A stretch of 64,000 nucleotides of DNA from Paludibacteraceae bacterium (lineage in GTDB: Bacteria > Bacteroidota > Bacteroidia > Bacteroidales > Paludibacteraceae): positions 22,321 through 86,320 of the forward strand of contig JAKSKZ010000011.1 of the NCBI GenBank assembly GCA_024401475.1, given 5' to 3'. How positions within the stretch are numbered: position 1 is the stretch's first letter; each line of letters opens with the position of its first letter. Below are positions 19,962-28,206 of the stretch, one piece after another. The position numbers and the translations under genes were made by a program. A model generated the notes under the pieces. That model made no database searches and was not told where the DNA came from. It worked only from the letters and a program-made list of their open reading frames with translations.

Positions 19962-20762
19962 CTATAGGCCCACCCTTTTTATAGAAGGAAAAAATCTAAG
20001 CACGTAATCCTCCTTCTGAAGTTCTGGACTGTAATAGACAATGCCGAAAGAAAAAACATCTATCGTCACCCTGATTTTTTCATCCGTCTTCAATTGCTCC
20101 CAAAATCTCTTCATGCTCGGCGTACGATGAATTCCATCTACGACAACAACACTTTTCTCATTAAGTTTCTGAGAACATTTAGCATACATATCAACCAAGG
20201 AACGAACCTCTGCCGAGTGTGGATCCGGATTAAAAAACAAGAAATCGATGCGTTCCATCTTGTGCAGAACTCTATCTAAACACTCCTCTGCAACACCCTC
20301 CTCTAAATGTATATTGGGAAAATTCGCATTTTGGAAACTCAGTTTTGCATATTTTGCCATATCTCCCTCCTCTATCGTCCACAATTGGGACTTAGAATCG
20401 GGGGCAGCCATATACATAGAGGACAAGCCAAACGAAGCCTTTAGTTCTAACAAGAATTTAGATTTGGAATGATTCACCAAACGAAATAAAAGTTGATCGT
20501 ACGACGGCATCTTCGAGGATTTTTTAGCCATGCCCGATATGTTTCGAACGACCAATTCTCCCCTTCCATCTTTAACCTGGATTTGTTTTTTCGTTTCGAA
20601 AAGGAGTTTCCTCACCTTTTCTATTAATTCATATTTATAATAGGGATACTTTTCTTCAATCACCTTAGTCACTAAATAAAAGACAAAAGGAGAATGGACT
20701 CCAAAGCCTCTTCTATGCTTGGAGCGAAAAAAATATGCTATCCATTCAATTATAGAATTCAC
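19962..20762 (-). CDS. Methyltransferase-like protein (SAM-dependent fold)
   Basis: 266 residues starting at GTG. The N-terminus IIEWIAYFFRSKHRRGFGVHSPFVFYLV is typical of a Bacteroidota family related to class I O-methyltransferases. The middle follows the Rossmann order: SKFLLELKASFGLSSMYMA (motif I region), LWTIEEGDMAKYAKLSF, then RIDFLFFNPDP and KSVVVVDGIHRTPSM. The glycine-rich SAM loop is degenerate (LKASFGLSS where ExGxGxG is expected), so catalysis is uncertain. No nearby ATG keeps the conserved N-terminus, so GTG is accepted. It follows efp by 93 nt on the same strand. Confidence 0.7.
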   Translation of the reverse strand: MNSIIEWIAYFFRSKHRRGFGVHSPFVFYLVTKVIEEKYPYYKYELIEKVRKLLFETKKQIQVKDGRGELVVRNISGMAKKSSKMPSYDQLLFRLVNHSKSKFLLELKASFGLSSMYMAAPDSKSQLWTIEEGDMAKYAKLSFQNANFPNIHLEEGVAEECLDRVLHKMERIDFLFFNPDPHSAEVRSLVDMYAKCSQKLNEKSVVVVDGIHRTPSMKRFWEQLKTDEKIRVTIDVFSFGIVYYSPELQKEDYVLRFFPSIKRVGL

Positions 20763-20855
20763 CTGCTTATAGAAATAGAATTATTACAAAAGGGGAAAAA
20801 ACAATGGAGAGAGTCAACAACCCTCCCCATTATATCTACAGACTAATATTTAGAA

Positions 20856-21422
20856 TTACTCCTTTACACGCTCGATGTAAGAACCGTCACGAGTATCAAC
20901 CAAAATCTTCTCACCCTCGTTGATGAACAAAGGCACGCGAACAGTGGCTCCAGTCTCAACAGTAGCAGGCTTCAATGTGTTTGTAGCAGTATCACCCTTC
21001 AAACCTGGCTCAGTGTAAGTGATTGTAAGAACAGTCTTAACTGGCATTTCAGCGAAAAGCACAGTCTCAGAAGATGCATCGAACACTACTTCAACGACAT
21101 CGCTCTCTTTCATGAAATCAACACCTGTGATCAAGTCATGTGCAATTGGCAATTGCTCAAAAGTCTCATTGTTCATGAAAATATAATCCTCACCTTCCTT
21201 GTACAAATATTGGTGCTCACGACGCTCAACACGAACATCCTCCAATTTCTCACCAATGTTGAAACGTTTCTCAACAACGAGGCCGTTTACTACATTCTTC
21301 AACTTTGTACGCATAAAAGTGTTACCCTTACCTGGCTTCACATGAAGGAACTCTACACAAAAATAAAGCTTGCCATCCATCTTGATGCAAGTTCCGTTCT
21401 TAATGTCTTGTGCATTAATCAT
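20856..21422 (-). CDS. efp: Translation elongation factor P
   Basis: 188 residues, the usual length, with a KOW-like N-domain and two OB domains. The tip loop [14 protein letters not shown] carries Lys32, the position modified in some bacteria; no modification enzyme is visible nearby. The C-terminal signature appears as [32 protein letters not shown] relieves ribosome stalling at polyproline. Its promoter is divergent from that of tyrS. Confidence 0.96.
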   Translation of the reverse strand: MINAQDIKNGTCIKMDGKLYFCVEFLHVKPGKGNTFMRTKLKNVVNGLVVEKRFNIGEKLEDVRVERREHQYLYKEGEDYIFMNNETFEQLPIAHDLITGVDFMKESDVVEVVFDASSETVLFAEMPVKTVLTITYTEPGLKGDTATNTLKPATVETGATVRVPLFINEGEKILVDTRDGSYIERVKE

Positions 21423-21466
21423 ATTACTCTTGTCTTAAATTAAAATTCGCTAATATATTCAGACTG

Positions 21467-21474
21467 CAAATTTA
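21467..21474 (-). promoter_or_regulatory. efp promoter -7 box
   Basis: TAAATTTG on the minus strand, 45 nt upstream of the efp ATG, with TTTTG about 18 nt further upstream. Confidence 0.55.
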
Positions 21475-21548
21475 CTGCAATTCCGTAAATTTCAAAATAG
21501 TATGTTTACAAAAAGCACTCTTTGAAAGAGAATAACCAAAAAGTTGAT

Positions 21549-21556
21549 TAACTTTG
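21549..21556 (+). promoter_or_regulatory. tyrS promoter -7 box
   Basis: TAACTTTG on the plus strand, 67 nt upstream of the tyrS ATG. The nearest upstream TTTG (21521-21524) is 24 nt away, longer than the usual spacing. Confidence 0.5.
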
Positions 21557-21623
21557 CACCTAAAATTACATCGTGGCAACGCCACAAATACCGAAAATTT
21601 TAATAATACTATAATATTTTACG

Positions 21624-22919
21624 ATGAACTTTGTTGAAGAACTCAAATGGCGTGGAATGATCCAAGACATGACGCCAGGAACAGAAGAACAACTCCAAAA
21701 AGAAATGACAACAGCCTACTTGGGTATTGACCCAACAGCTGACTCTCTTCATATTGGCCACTTGGTGGGTGTGATGATGCTTCGCCACTTCCAACGCAGC
21801 GGACACAAGCCTATCGCTTTAATCGGAGGCGCTACGGGTATGATTGGCGACCCATCCGGAAAATCTCAAGAACGCGTCCTCATCGACGAGGAAAGACTTC
21901 GCCACAACCAAGAAGGCATCAAAAAGCAGTTGGAGAAGTTTCTTGACTTCAACAGCAACGAACCAAACGCAGCCGAATTAGTCAACAACTACGACTGGAT
22001 GAAGGATTTCACTTTCCTTGATTTTATCCGTAACGTAGGTAAGCTCATTACGGTCAACTACATGATGTCTAAAGACTCTGTAAAACGCCGCTTCACCGGA
22101 GAAAACGGAGCAGACGGTATGTCTTTCACCGAATTCTCCTACCAACTTCTCCAAGGATACGACTTCGTTCACCTCAACAGCAACAAAAACTGCAAATTAC
22201 AATTAGGTGGTGCCGACCAATGGGGAAACATCACTACAGGTACCGAAATGATTAGAAAAGTGACAGGAAACGAGGCTTTCGCCCTCACTTGCCCTCTTAT
22301 CACAAAAGCCGACGGAAAGAAATTTGGCAAAACAGAATCTGGTAATGTTTGGCTGGACAGAAGATATACATCTCCTTACAAGTTCTATCAGTTCTGGCTG
22401 AACGTGTCTGACGATGACGCCGCTAAATACATCAAAATCTTCACAAGCCTTCCAAAAGAAGAGATTGACGGACTTATCAAAGAGCAAACTGACGCGCCTC
22501 ACTTGCGCCCTCTCCAAAAGAGATTGGCTCAAGAACTCACCGTCATGGTCCACTCTCAAGAGGATTACGAAGCTGCGGTAGAAGCATCCAACATCCTATT
22601 CGGAAACGCAACATCCGATGCCTTGCGTAAACTTGACGAGGAGACACTTCTTTCCGTGTTTGACGGCGTTCCTCAATTCGACATCAACAAAGACGAATTG
22701 GCTGCCGGCATCAAGGCAAGCGACCTTCTTGCCGAAAAGGCAAAAGTATTCACTTCAAAAGGTGAAATGAGAAAACTTGTACAAGGCGGCGGAGTTTCCA
22801 TCAACAAGACAAAATTGACAGAGGCAGATGGCATCATCGACAACTCATACCTCTTGAACGGAAAGTATATTCTCGTACAAAAAGGCAAAAAGAACTACTT
22901 TTTGCTAACTGCGAAATAA
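21624..22919 (+). CDS. tyrS: Tyrosyl-tRNA synthetase
   Basis: 431 residues. This class I synthetase carries the HIGH motif in [18 protein letters not shown] (about 37-54) and a KMSKS equivalent [13 protein letters not shown] (about 232). Tyrosine-binding signatures include [12 protein letters not shown] and [16 protein letters not shown]. The C-terminal S4-like domain is present ([11 protein letters not shown]). It is the last chromosomal gene before the tRNA-Gln and the island. Confidence 0.97.
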   Translation: MNFVEELKWRGMIQDMTPGTEEQLQKEMTTAYLGIDPTADSLHIGHLVGVMMLRHFQRSGHKPIALIGGATGMIGDPSGKSQERVLIDEERLRHNQEGIKKQLEKFLDFNSNEPNAAELVNNYDWMKDFTFLDFIRNVGKLITVNYMMSKDSVKRRFTGENGADGMSFTEFSYQLLQGYDFVHLNSNKNCKLQLGGADQWGNITTGTEMIRKVTGNEAFALTCPLITKADGKKFGKTESGNVWLDRRYTSPYKFYQFWLNVSDDDAAKYIKIFTSLPKEEIDGLIKEQTDAPHLRPLQKRLAQELTVMVHSQEDYEAAVEASNILFGNATSDALRKLDEETLLSVFDGVPQFDINKDELAAGIKASDLLAEKAKVFTSKGEMRKLVQGGGVSINKTKLTEADGIIDNSYLLNGKYILVQKGKKNYFLLTAK

Positions 22920-22935
22920 ATTTCTTCGAAAAGAC

Positions 22936-22966
22936 TTGCAGAATTCCAAAATTGTTCATACTTTTG
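22936..22966 (+). promoter_or_regulatory. Promoter of the first tRNA-Gln (TTGC-N19-TACTTTTG)
   Basis: TTGC at 22936-22939, a 19-nt spacer, and TACTTTTG at 22959-22966. The second tRNA-Gln has the same TTGC-N19-TAnnTTTG arrangement, which supports both. Confidence 0.7.
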
Positions 22967-22998
22967 CATCGCTTTTGAAAAACAAGGCAACTGAGGAT

Positions 22999-23069
22999 TG
23001 TCTCATGGTGTAATGGTAGCACTACAGTTTTTGGTTCTGTCTGTCGAGGTTCGAATCCTCGTGAGACAA
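22999..23069 (+). tRNA. tRNA-Gln (TTG anticodon), island integration target
   Basis: 71 nt without encoded CCA. Acceptor stem TGTCTCA/TGAGACA, D-stem GTGT/GCAC, anticodon loop TTTTGGT with anticodon TTG, T-arm CGAGG-TTCGAAT-CCTCG fully paired, discriminator A. Its last 14 nt belong to the 18-bp att repeat, so the 3' end is probably supplied by the island. The sequence immediately downstream differs from that after the second tRNA-Gln and carries a different terminator. Confidence 0.95.
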
Positions 23070-23073
23070 CAAT
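23056..23073 (+). other. Left attachment-site repeat (tRNA-Gln 3' end)
   Basis: TCCTCGTGAGACAACAAT here is repeated exactly at 34949-34966. It covers the end of the T-arm, the acceptor 3' strand and four bases beyond the discriminator, the usual location of a tRNA-targeting integrase core. Confidence 0.8.
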
Positions 23074-23083
23074 TCGACAAATT

Positions 23084-23110
23084 AAAGCCCTGATTTTCAG
23101 GGCTTTTTTG
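23084..23110 (+). terminator. Terminator after the first tRNA-Gln (island-borne)
   Basis: Stem AAAGCCCTGA / TCAGGGCTTT with a TTT loop, continued by T residues. It differs from the terminator of the second tRNA-Gln, consistent with island DNA starting just after the att repeat. Confidence 0.88.
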
Positions 23111-23194
23111 TTTTGCATCTACCTCATTTATCATTTCATGGGTAAAAAAAACGTAATCCATACAAAAACCCCGAACAGAAGACAAAACGCCATT

Positions 23195-23212
23195 CTACCA
23201 CAAACATGGTAG
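23195..23212. promoter_or_regulatory. Island operator 1 (upstream of the cysteine synthase/regulator operon)
   Basis: C-TACCACAAACATGGTA-G is an inverted repeat TACCA-N6-TGGTA, shared with three other island promoters. Two extra TGGTA half-sites follow at 23229-23233 and 23239-23243, close to the probable promoter: a weak -7-like TTGATTTG at 23257-23264 with TTG about 20 nt upstream. The 16-bp layout equals the 7-2-7 heptamer arrangement known for NarL-type regulators. Confidence 0.65.
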
Positions 23213-23287
23213 TTCATTGCCTATACGATGGTATTGTATGGTAGAGGATTTATTTGTTGATTTGCACAATAATAATCAGTAGGAAAA

Positions 23288-24256
23288 ATGGCGAAAAACA
23301 TAGCAACAGACATCACAAAACTAATTGGCAGAACGCCAATGCTTTCGATGTCAAGGATAGAAGCCGATTTGAAACTCAAAGCCCACCTGTGGGCTAAGTT
23401 GGAGATGTTCAACCCAGCGGGTAGCGCCAAGGACCGTGTAGCATTGGCCATGATCGAGGATGCCGAGAGAAAACATTTGATAGACAAGGACTCAGTCATC
23501 ATCGAACCCACTAGTGGCAACACAGGAATCGGATTGGCATACATCGCGGCAGTAAGAGGTTATAAGGTAATCATCACAATGCCAGACTCCATGAGCATGG
23601 AGCGTCGCTTACTCCTGACGCTATACGGTGCGAAGTTAGAATTGACTCCCGCCCATAAAGGCATGAACGGAGCCATAGAAAGAGCGAAGGAGTTAGCCCA
23701 AGAGATAATAGACAAAGCACCTCAAGGAAAAAAGGCGACAGCCGCATATATTCCTCAACAATTCAAAAATAATGCAAACTCTGACATTCATTATCTCACC
23801 ACAGCCAAGGAGATATGTGAAGACACGGATGGCGAAGTGGATTATTTTGTAGCGGGAATCGGCACAGGAGGCACCATCACAGGTGTAAGTCATAAGTTAA
23901 AGGAACTGAATCCCCTAATCAAGGTGATAGGCGTTGAACCTGCAACTTCCGCGGTCCTATCCGGCGGAAGGCCTGGTCCTCATAAATTGCAAGGCATTGG
24001 AGCTGGCTTTATTCCTGATGTCTTAGACACAAAATCGTATGATGAAATCATCGCCGTCGGCAACAAGGACGCCATAGATAGGATGGGTTATTTAGCAAAG
24101 AAGGAAGGCGTATTGGCTGGCATATCCTCGGGTGCGGCATTACAGGCGGCCATAGAATTGGCCCAACGTCCAGAAGCGGAGGGAAAGAATATTGTGGTAT
24201 TATTCCCAGACACGGGAGAGCGTTACCTCTCAGTGTTACCTTTCCTCCAGAGATAA
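23288..24256 (+). CDS. cysK: Cysteine synthase (O-acetylserine sulfhydrylase), first island copy
   Basis: 322 residues of fold-type II PLP enzyme. The Schiff-base Lys49 lies in FNPAGSAKDRVALAM, the substrate loop is TSGNTGIG, and the phosphate loop is GIGTGGTITGV. SSGAALQAA and LFPDTGERYLS follow near the C-terminus. It would make cysteine from O-acetylserine and sulfide. It differs from the second island copy in the Lys loop (SAKDR against SVKDR) and in a longer insert (IIDKAPQGKKATAAY). The luxR-type regulator follows 35 nt downstream, so both are probably co-transcribed behind operator 1. Use of another acceptor such as O-phosphoserine or a protein thiocarboxylate donor cannot be excluded. 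Confidence 0.88.
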   Translation: MAKNIATDITKLIGRTPMLSMSRIEADLKLKAHLWAKLEMFNPAGSAKDRVALAMIEDAERKHLIDKDSVIIEPTSGNTGIGLAYIAAVRGYKVIITMPDSMSMERRLLLTLYGAKLELTPAHKGMNGAIERAKELAQEIIDKAPQGKKATAAYIPQQFKNNANSDIHYLTTAKEICEDTDGEVDYFVAGIGTGGTITGVSHKLKELNPLIKVIGVEPATSAVLSGGRPGPHKLQGIGAGFIPDVLDTKSYDEIIAVGNKDAIDRMGYLAKKEGVLAGISSGAALQAAIELAQRPEAEGKNIVVLFPDTGERYLSVLPFLQR

Positions 24257-24291
24257 GACAACAAATCATTAACTTAAAAATGGTTTAGTAG

Positions 24292-24927
24292 ATGGCAACA
24301 TTCATATTGGCAGACAACCAAGACCTTACACGTTATGGTTTTGTATATATCATCGACCATTTCTTCCCCAATCACTCAATCGTGCGCACAGAAGACCGCA
24401 TCGAGTTGGAGGACGAGTTAAAGAAGGCGGACGAGTCCATCGTGTTGGTGGATCCGGAGCTGTTCGACATCGACACGCTGGAGGATTTGGAAGTTTTGGC
24501 CTCAAGATACATTCACTCTCAGTGGATACTCGTCAGCAACGATTTTGACGACACAACCATCCGTAATATGAGTGCTAGGCAAGAGGTGAGTATTCTCTTG
24601 AAAGAGAGCGGGAAGGAAGAGATCCGCAGTGCGATAAAGTGCGCCTTGAAACAGGACCGCTTTATCTGCCACCAGATTACCAACCGACTCCTCTCCATGC
24701 AAATCAGTTCTGACAGCGAATTGCTCACACCGACGGAGGTGGAGGTACTAAGACTGATTGCCCAAGGGAAGTCCGTGAAGGAGATCGCGTCCATCCGATT
24801 CTCCTCCTCCCACACCATCGTTTCGCACAAGAAGAACATATTCCGGAAAATCGGAGTGAACAGCGTGCATGAGGCAACCCGTTACGCATTGAAATCAGGA
24901 TTGGTTGATATAGACTACTATATCTAA
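24292..24927 (+). CDS. NarL/FixJ-type response regulator (REC + LuxR HTH)
   Basis: 211 residues. The receiver-like N-domain (1-118) has probable phospho-acceptor Asp54 in IVLVDPELF and the conserved Lys104 (LLKESG), but a degenerate acidic pocket (ADNQD in place of DD). The LuxR-type HTH spans about 144-206: LLTPTEVEVLRLIAQGKSVK, FSSSHTIVSHKKNIFRKIGV. No histidine kinase gene is in the island. Two cysteines (117, 126) lie in the linker helix and could be redox-sensitive, which is speculation. As the only regulator in the island, it is the natural candidate for binding the four TACCA-N6-TGGTA palindromes, one of which precedes its own operon. Confidence 0.9.
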   Translation: MATFILADNQDLTRYGFVYIIDHFFPNHSIVRTEDRIELEDELKKADESIVLVDPELFDIDTLEDLEVLASRYIHSQWILVSNDFDDTTIRNMSARQEVSILLKESGKEEIRSAIKCALKQDRFICHQITNRLLSMQISSDSELLTPTEVEVLRLIAQGKSVKEIASIRFSSSHTIVSHKKNIFRKIGVNSVHEATRYALKSGLVDIDYYI

Positions 24928-24947
24928 CCTACGCCTTTCGCATAGAC

Positions 24948-24979
24948 AACTCGCGGATCAACTGTTTCGCGAGTTTTTT
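24948..24979 (+). terminator. Terminator of the cysteine synthase/regulator operon
   Basis: Stem AACTCGCG / CGCGAGTT with a 12-nt loop, followed by TTTT, 21 nt after the regulator stop. Confidence 0.8.
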
Positions 24980-24981
24980 CT

Positions 24982-25461
24982 CTATAAATCCTTTATCATG
25001 TGAATCGTCGTCGCCGCATGGCCCGAATTGCCCAAACGATGAGGCAGATACCGAAACCCTTCCTTCTCATACAACGTGACGGCTTTCGAGAACTCAGGGA
25101 AGGATTCTATGTAGAGTTGTTTATATCCCTCCTCCCGCGCCTTCTCCTCCACACGGCGAAGTAATTGCTTGCCCAATCCTTTTCCACGCAGATTGGGGGA
25201 GAAATAGAATTTCACCACCTCGGCAATGCCCTCTTCCAATCCCTCTGTCGGGTAAAAGCCACAACCACCCAAAACGGTTCCGTTCTCTTCGACGACAAAG
25301 TATGCCGCATCGTCTCTTCCCGCAAAGGTTTCATACATCTGATCAGTCCTTGGGTCGTCATAAACCGTATATACTAACGGAGCGTCCAATTCCACAAAGG
25401 CATTTCTGACAATGACGGCAATCATCCCATTATCCTGGGGTTCTATATTTCGTATCTTCAT
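24982..25461 (-). CDS. GNAT-family N-acetyltransferase
   Basis: 159 residues with the GNAT core: N-terminal MKIRNIEPQDNGMIAVIVR, acetyl-CoA loop FYFSPNLRGKGLGKQLLRRV (R/Q-x-x-G-x-G/A form, about 88-107), and C-terminal ESFPEFSKAVTLYEKEGFRYLPHRLG. The substrate is unknown. It lies behind the terminator of the homocysteine operon, so it may be expressed separately, and I see no palindrome in front of it. Its link to sulfur metabolism rests only on location. Confidence 0.85.
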   Translation of the reverse strand: MKIRNIEPQDNGMIAVIVRNAFVELDAPLVYTVYDDPRTDQMYETFAGRDDAAYFVVEENGTVLGGCGFYPTEGLEEGIAEVVKFYFSPNLRGKGLGKQLLRRVEEKAREEGYKQLYIESFPEFSKAVTLYEKEGFRYLPHRLGNSGHAATTIHMIKDL

Positions 25462-25470
25462 GCTATGTAT

Positions 25471-25494
25471 AAAAAAAGACGCAGTTGCCTGCGC
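25471..25494 (-). terminator. Terminator of the carrier/homocysteine operon
   Basis: Read on the minus strand: stem GGCGCAG / CTGCGTC with loop GCAA, followed by seven T, just past the stop of the PLP enzyme. Confidence 0.8.
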
Positions 25495-25496
25495 CT

Positions 25497-26675
25497 TTAC
25501 TCTGCCTCTAAAGCCTGTTTGACATCTTCATATAGGTCATCTACATCTTCCAGTCCTATACTAAGTCGTATGGTAGTATCCTTCACATCCATCGCTCTTC
25601 GTTGAGAGCCTGAGAATGGTCCGAAAATGGTGGAAGCCGGATGGATGGCCAATGACTTATTATCGAACAGATTGGTCGCCCTTCGAATCAATTTCAGATG
25701 GTTGATGAAGTTAAAGCATGCCTGCTTATCCGCCAAATCAATGGTAATCATTCCTCCAGCGGTAGGGCCAAACTGCTTCAACGAAATCTCATGAAAAGGG
25801 TTGTCCTCCAAACCCGTATAATTCACATACGTGATCTGCGGCAATGATCGTAGCCGCTTCGCCAAATCCAAGGCATTTTGCGCCTGCACACGGTAACGTG
25901 CGTCCAGCGTCTCCAGTCCAATCGTCTGCATATAGGCAGCATGTGGGGTCATGATGGCACCCAAGTTACTGATCAGCTCATATCGGATCACGCGGTTCAC
26001 ATTGGGGAAGCGGCCATAGTCAATCACCAAACCTCCCAATGAAGTGGCTCCTCCGGATATGTACTTGGTACTGGAAACCACTTCGACATCCACACCCAAA
26101 TCCTTGGCACTGAACACCGTGAAAGGGATCATTGTCGTATCCGCAATAAGAGGGATATTATGCTCGTGGGCGATTTCAGACAAACCGTGTAGATCCGCCA
26201 CCTCCATCTGGGGATTGGTGATAATCTCTAGATAGATGCATGCTGTTTGCTCGTCCACCGAAGCCTTGACACGCTCCAAATCCAACAAATCGACACTTCT
26301 CGTCTCTAGTCCGAAACGCCCCAAGGTACCTTTCATCAAGGCCACCGTATTACCGAAAAGGTGGTTGGATGTAACCACATTTTTTCCTGCGGCAGTCACT
26401 GCCATCAGCGCATTGGTGATGGCAGCCATACCCGTATTGAAGGCAAAGACATTGGCTGCACAGGTCAATGCCTTCACCTTGTTTTCGAAATAGGTCACAG
26501 AGGGATTACCCAATCTGGAATAGTCGGGATCTTGCGTTCTGCCGCAAAAAGCGTCGGCCATGGCCTTGGCGTTAGGAAACTCATAGGCAGCCGTATGATA
26601 GACGGGAAAACCCAGAGCCCCGTAGGCATCCTCTCGTTGGAAGGATGTATGAATGGCTAAAGTTTGATTCTTCAT
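25497..26675 (-). CDS. Cys/Met-metabolism PLP enzyme, probable O-acetylhomoserine sulfhydrylase (MetY-like)
   Basis: 392 residues of the gamma-family of fold-type I PLP enzymes. YSRLGNPSV (52-60) and FNTGMAAI (79-86) bind cofactor phosphate, IADTTM (177-182) holds the pyridine-binding Asp, and Lys204 in SSTKYISGG is the Schiff-base lysine. The family covers cystathionine synthase/lyase and O-acyl-homoserine sulfhydrylase. Adjacency to a ThiS-like carrier, a MoeB-like enzyme and a JAMM peptidase (3-nt gap) fits the Wolinella-type pathway, where the protein thiocarboxylate donates sulfur to O-acetylhomoserine and yields homocysteine. Substrate choice is inferred from context. Confidence 0.85.
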   Translation of the reverse strand: MKNQTLAIHTSFQREDAYGALGFPVYHTAAYEFPNAKAMADAFCGRTQDPDYSRLGNPSVTYFENKVKALTCAANVFAFNTGMAAITNALMAVTAAGKNVVTSNHLFGNTVALMKGTLGRFGLETRSVDLLDLERVKASVDEQTACIYLEIITNPQMEVADLHGLSEIAHEHNIPLIADTTMIPFTVFSAKDLGVDVEVVSSTKYISGGATSLGGLVIDYGRFPNVNRVIRYELISNLGAIMTPHAAYMQTIGLETLDARYRVQAQNALDLAKRLRSLPQITYVNYTGLEDNPFHEISLKQFGPTAGGMITIDLADKQACFNFINHLKLIRRATNLFDNKSLAIHPASTIFGPFSGSQRRAMDVKDTTIRLSIGLEDVDDLYEDVKQALEAE

Positions 26676-26678
26676 CGA

Positions 26679-27077
26679 TTATCTCAAATTAATCCTCTCC
26701 ACAACTTCATTGTCCTTGATTCGGAACGCATTGAAAACCGGATACTTTCCGGCAAGCGACAAGATGGCGTAAAGCGCATTGGGGTCATAGGCCAATCGTT
26801 TGTCCTCCTCTGATGGACGGCTGGGAGATGCGGGGTGGCTATGCCAGTTACCCACTACCTTCAACCCATTTTTCTTCGCGTAATTGATCGCCGCGAACTG
26901 CTCTTTGGGATCAAAACTGAAATGCTCCTCGGAGTGGTCGATATTGGTCATCTTGTAGTTGAAAGAGACCGTCTCCTTGTCGGGACCCAAAAGGTAACCG
27001 CAGGATTCAACCGGAGCATCCTCCTGTGCCTGTCGCAGAATGGATTGATAAGCCTCTTCCGTTATTGTAAATGCCAT
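26679..27077 (-). CDS. JAMM/Mov34 zinc metallopeptidase acting on a sulfur carrier (HcyD/Mec+-like)
   Basis: 132 residues from the ATG at 27077 (MAFTITEEAYQSI), 7 nt after the upstream gene's stop; a longer frame adds 18 unrelated residues overlapping that gene. The JAMM motif is complete: Glu in PVESCGYLLG, then GNWHSHPASPSRPSEED, giving two His and an Asp for zinc. Bacterial relatives (Mec+ and HcyD) trim or release amino acids from ThiS-like carriers. Here the carrier ends GGG-QF, so this enzyme probably removes the terminal dipeptide to expose the glycine, or frees the product, or both. Confidence 0.9.
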   Translation of the reverse strand: MAFTITEEAYQSILRQAQEDAPVESCGYLLGPDKETVSFNYKMTNIDHSEEHFSFDPKEQFAAINYAKKNGLKVVGNWHSHPASPSRPSEEDKRLAYDPNALYAILSLAGKYPVFNAFRIKDNEVVERINLR

Positions 27078-27084
27078 AAGCGTA

Positions 27085-27900
27085 TTATTTTTTATGGGAA
27101 GCCAAATCGCAAGTGGCTTGTTCGTAGTCAATCAAACTGGTCACAGTCGGGTGTGAACCGCAAATAGGACATGCGCCTGTCTTCTTCACATTGAACTTGC
27201 GGAAGTTCATCGTCTTGGCGTCGAAGGTGAGCAATTTATTGGTCAACAGCTCGCCGACACCTGTGAAATACTTCAATGTCTCCGCAGCTTGGATGGTTCC
27301 TAGCATGCCTGCTATGGCACCCAGCACACCTGCCTGCGAACAAGTTGGAACAGCACCTGCGGGAGGTGGTGTCTTGAACATACAACGATAGCAAGCGGAA
27401 CCTGGCACATGGGTAAATGTTTGTCCCTCAAAACGAAGGATACCACCATGAGAGAAGGGTTTCCCCGCCATGACACACGCATCGTTAATCAAAAACTTCA
27501 CTGGGAAATTATCTGTACCATCCACCACGAAATCATACTCCTTAATGATGTCCAAAGCATTAGATGCCTCCAAAAACTCCTTGTAGGTCTTGACGTTTAC
27601 GTGAGGATTGATCGCTTGGATCGTCTCCTTGGCGGATTCAGCTTTCCAACGATCCACATCCGCTGTGGTGTGAATAATCTGGCGTTGCAAATTGCTCACA
27701 TCCACCACATCGCCATCCACGATTCCAATCGTTCCGATACCAGCCGCGGCAAGGTACATTCCCACAGGAGCGCCCAAACCACCGGCTCCAACGATCAACA
27801 CCTTTGCGTTACGGATCTTCTCCTGACCCTCCACACCCACATCCTGCAATAAGATGTGGCGTGAATATCTATTTAGCTCTTCTTCTGTAAAATCAAACAT
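27085..27900 (-). CDS. MoeB/ThiF-family adenylyltransferase (HcyF-like)
   Basis: 271 residues of E1-like enzyme. ATP-binding GAGGLGAPVG (38-47), acidic DGDVVDVSNLQRQ with the arginine finger, DGTDNFPVKFLIND, the Cys in AVPTCSQAG, and two CxxC zinc pairs (CYRC and CPIC). There is no rhodanese domain, so it resembles MoeB/ThiF rather than MoeZ. The family adenylates the C-terminal glycine of ThiS/MoaD-like carriers before sulfur loading. It lies 38 nt after the carrier gene and 7 nt before the JAMM gene. Confidence 0.93.
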   Translation of the reverse strand: MFDFTEEELNRYSRHILLQDVGVEGQEKIRNAKVLIVGAGGLGAPVGMYLAAAGIGTIGIVDGDVVDVSNLQRQIIHTTADVDRWKAESAKETIQAINPHVNVKTYKEFLEASNALDIIKEYDFVVDGTDNFPVKFLINDACVMAGKPFSHGGILRFEGQTFTHVPGSACYRCMFKTPPPAGAVPTCSQAGVLGAIAGMLGTIQAAETLKYFTGVGELLTNKLLTFDAKTMNFRKFNVKKTGACPICGSHPTVTSLIDYEQATCDLASHKK

Positions 27901-27901
27901 C

Positions 27902-27938
27902 TTAATTCACAATTCTTAATTCATAATTCTTAATTAAC
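27902..27938. repeat. AT-rich direct repeat between carrier and adenylyltransferase genes
   Basis: The spacer consists of near-repeats of AATTCTTAATTCATAATTC-type units, three imperfect copies of about 11-12 nt. I see no coding or hairpin role. Such strings may mark slipped-strand expansion. Confidence 0.5.
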
Positions 27939-28151
27939 TCAGAATTGTCCTCCGCCCATGAAATAAAGGAAATCCACCTCATCATTCTCCTTTAGTTCAG
28001 TAGTAGCGAAATAATCTCTGTCCAAGAACTCTTCGTTCACTTGTACGCTCACCATCTCGGGTTGCGCGATATTGTTCAACTGTATCAATCCTGAAACTGT
28101 CAATGGAAGGGTTACCTCCTGTTTCTCTCCGTTCACTATTATCTGTGCCAT
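27939..28151 (-). CDS. ThiS-like sulfur carrier protein with C-terminal extension (HcyS/CysO-like)
   Basis: 70 residues with a beta-grasp pattern: MAQIIVNGEKQEV, LPLTVSGLIQLN, VSVQVNEEFLDRDYF, ENDEVDFLYFMGGGQF. The C-terminus is GGG followed by Gln-Phe rather than ending at the diglycine, so it must be cleaved before adenylation and thiocarboxylation. The JAMM peptidase two genes downstream is suited to that. Known carriers of this kind are CysO (cysteine) and HcyS (homocysteine); the PLP partner in this operon points to HcyS. No other thiamine gene (thiG, thiE) is near, which argues against a role in thiamine synthesis. Confidence 0.9.
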   Translation of the reverse strand: MAQIIVNGEKQEVTLPLTVSGLIQLNNIAQPEMVSVQVNEEFLDRDYFATTELKENDEVDFLYFMGGGQF

Positions 28152-28198
28152 GTCTCTTTATTTTTTAGCTAAACATTACTTATTTTCTTTTGTCAATG

Positions 28199-28206
28199 CA
28201 AAGGTA
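28199..28206 (-). promoter_or_regulatory. Promoter -7 box of the carrier/homocysteine operon
   Basis: TACCTTTG on the minus strand, 48 nt upstream of the carrier ATG. There is no TTG at the -33 position. Instead the NarL-type half-site TACCTAT (minus strand, 28245-28239) is about 50 nt upstream of the start point, suggesting activator dependence. Confidence 0.6.

Noticed and set aside
24982..25461. GNAT gene as a serine or homoserine acetyltransferase of the sulfur pathway
   Set aside because: It is a generic GNAT protein, unrelated to CysE (hexapeptide) or MetX/MetA families, and lies behind a terminator.
27939..28151. Carrier as a thiamine-pathway ThiS
   Set aside because: It ends GGG-QF rather than GG, is followed by a JAMM peptidase and a MetY-like enzyme, and no thiG, thiE, thiC or thiH is nearby.
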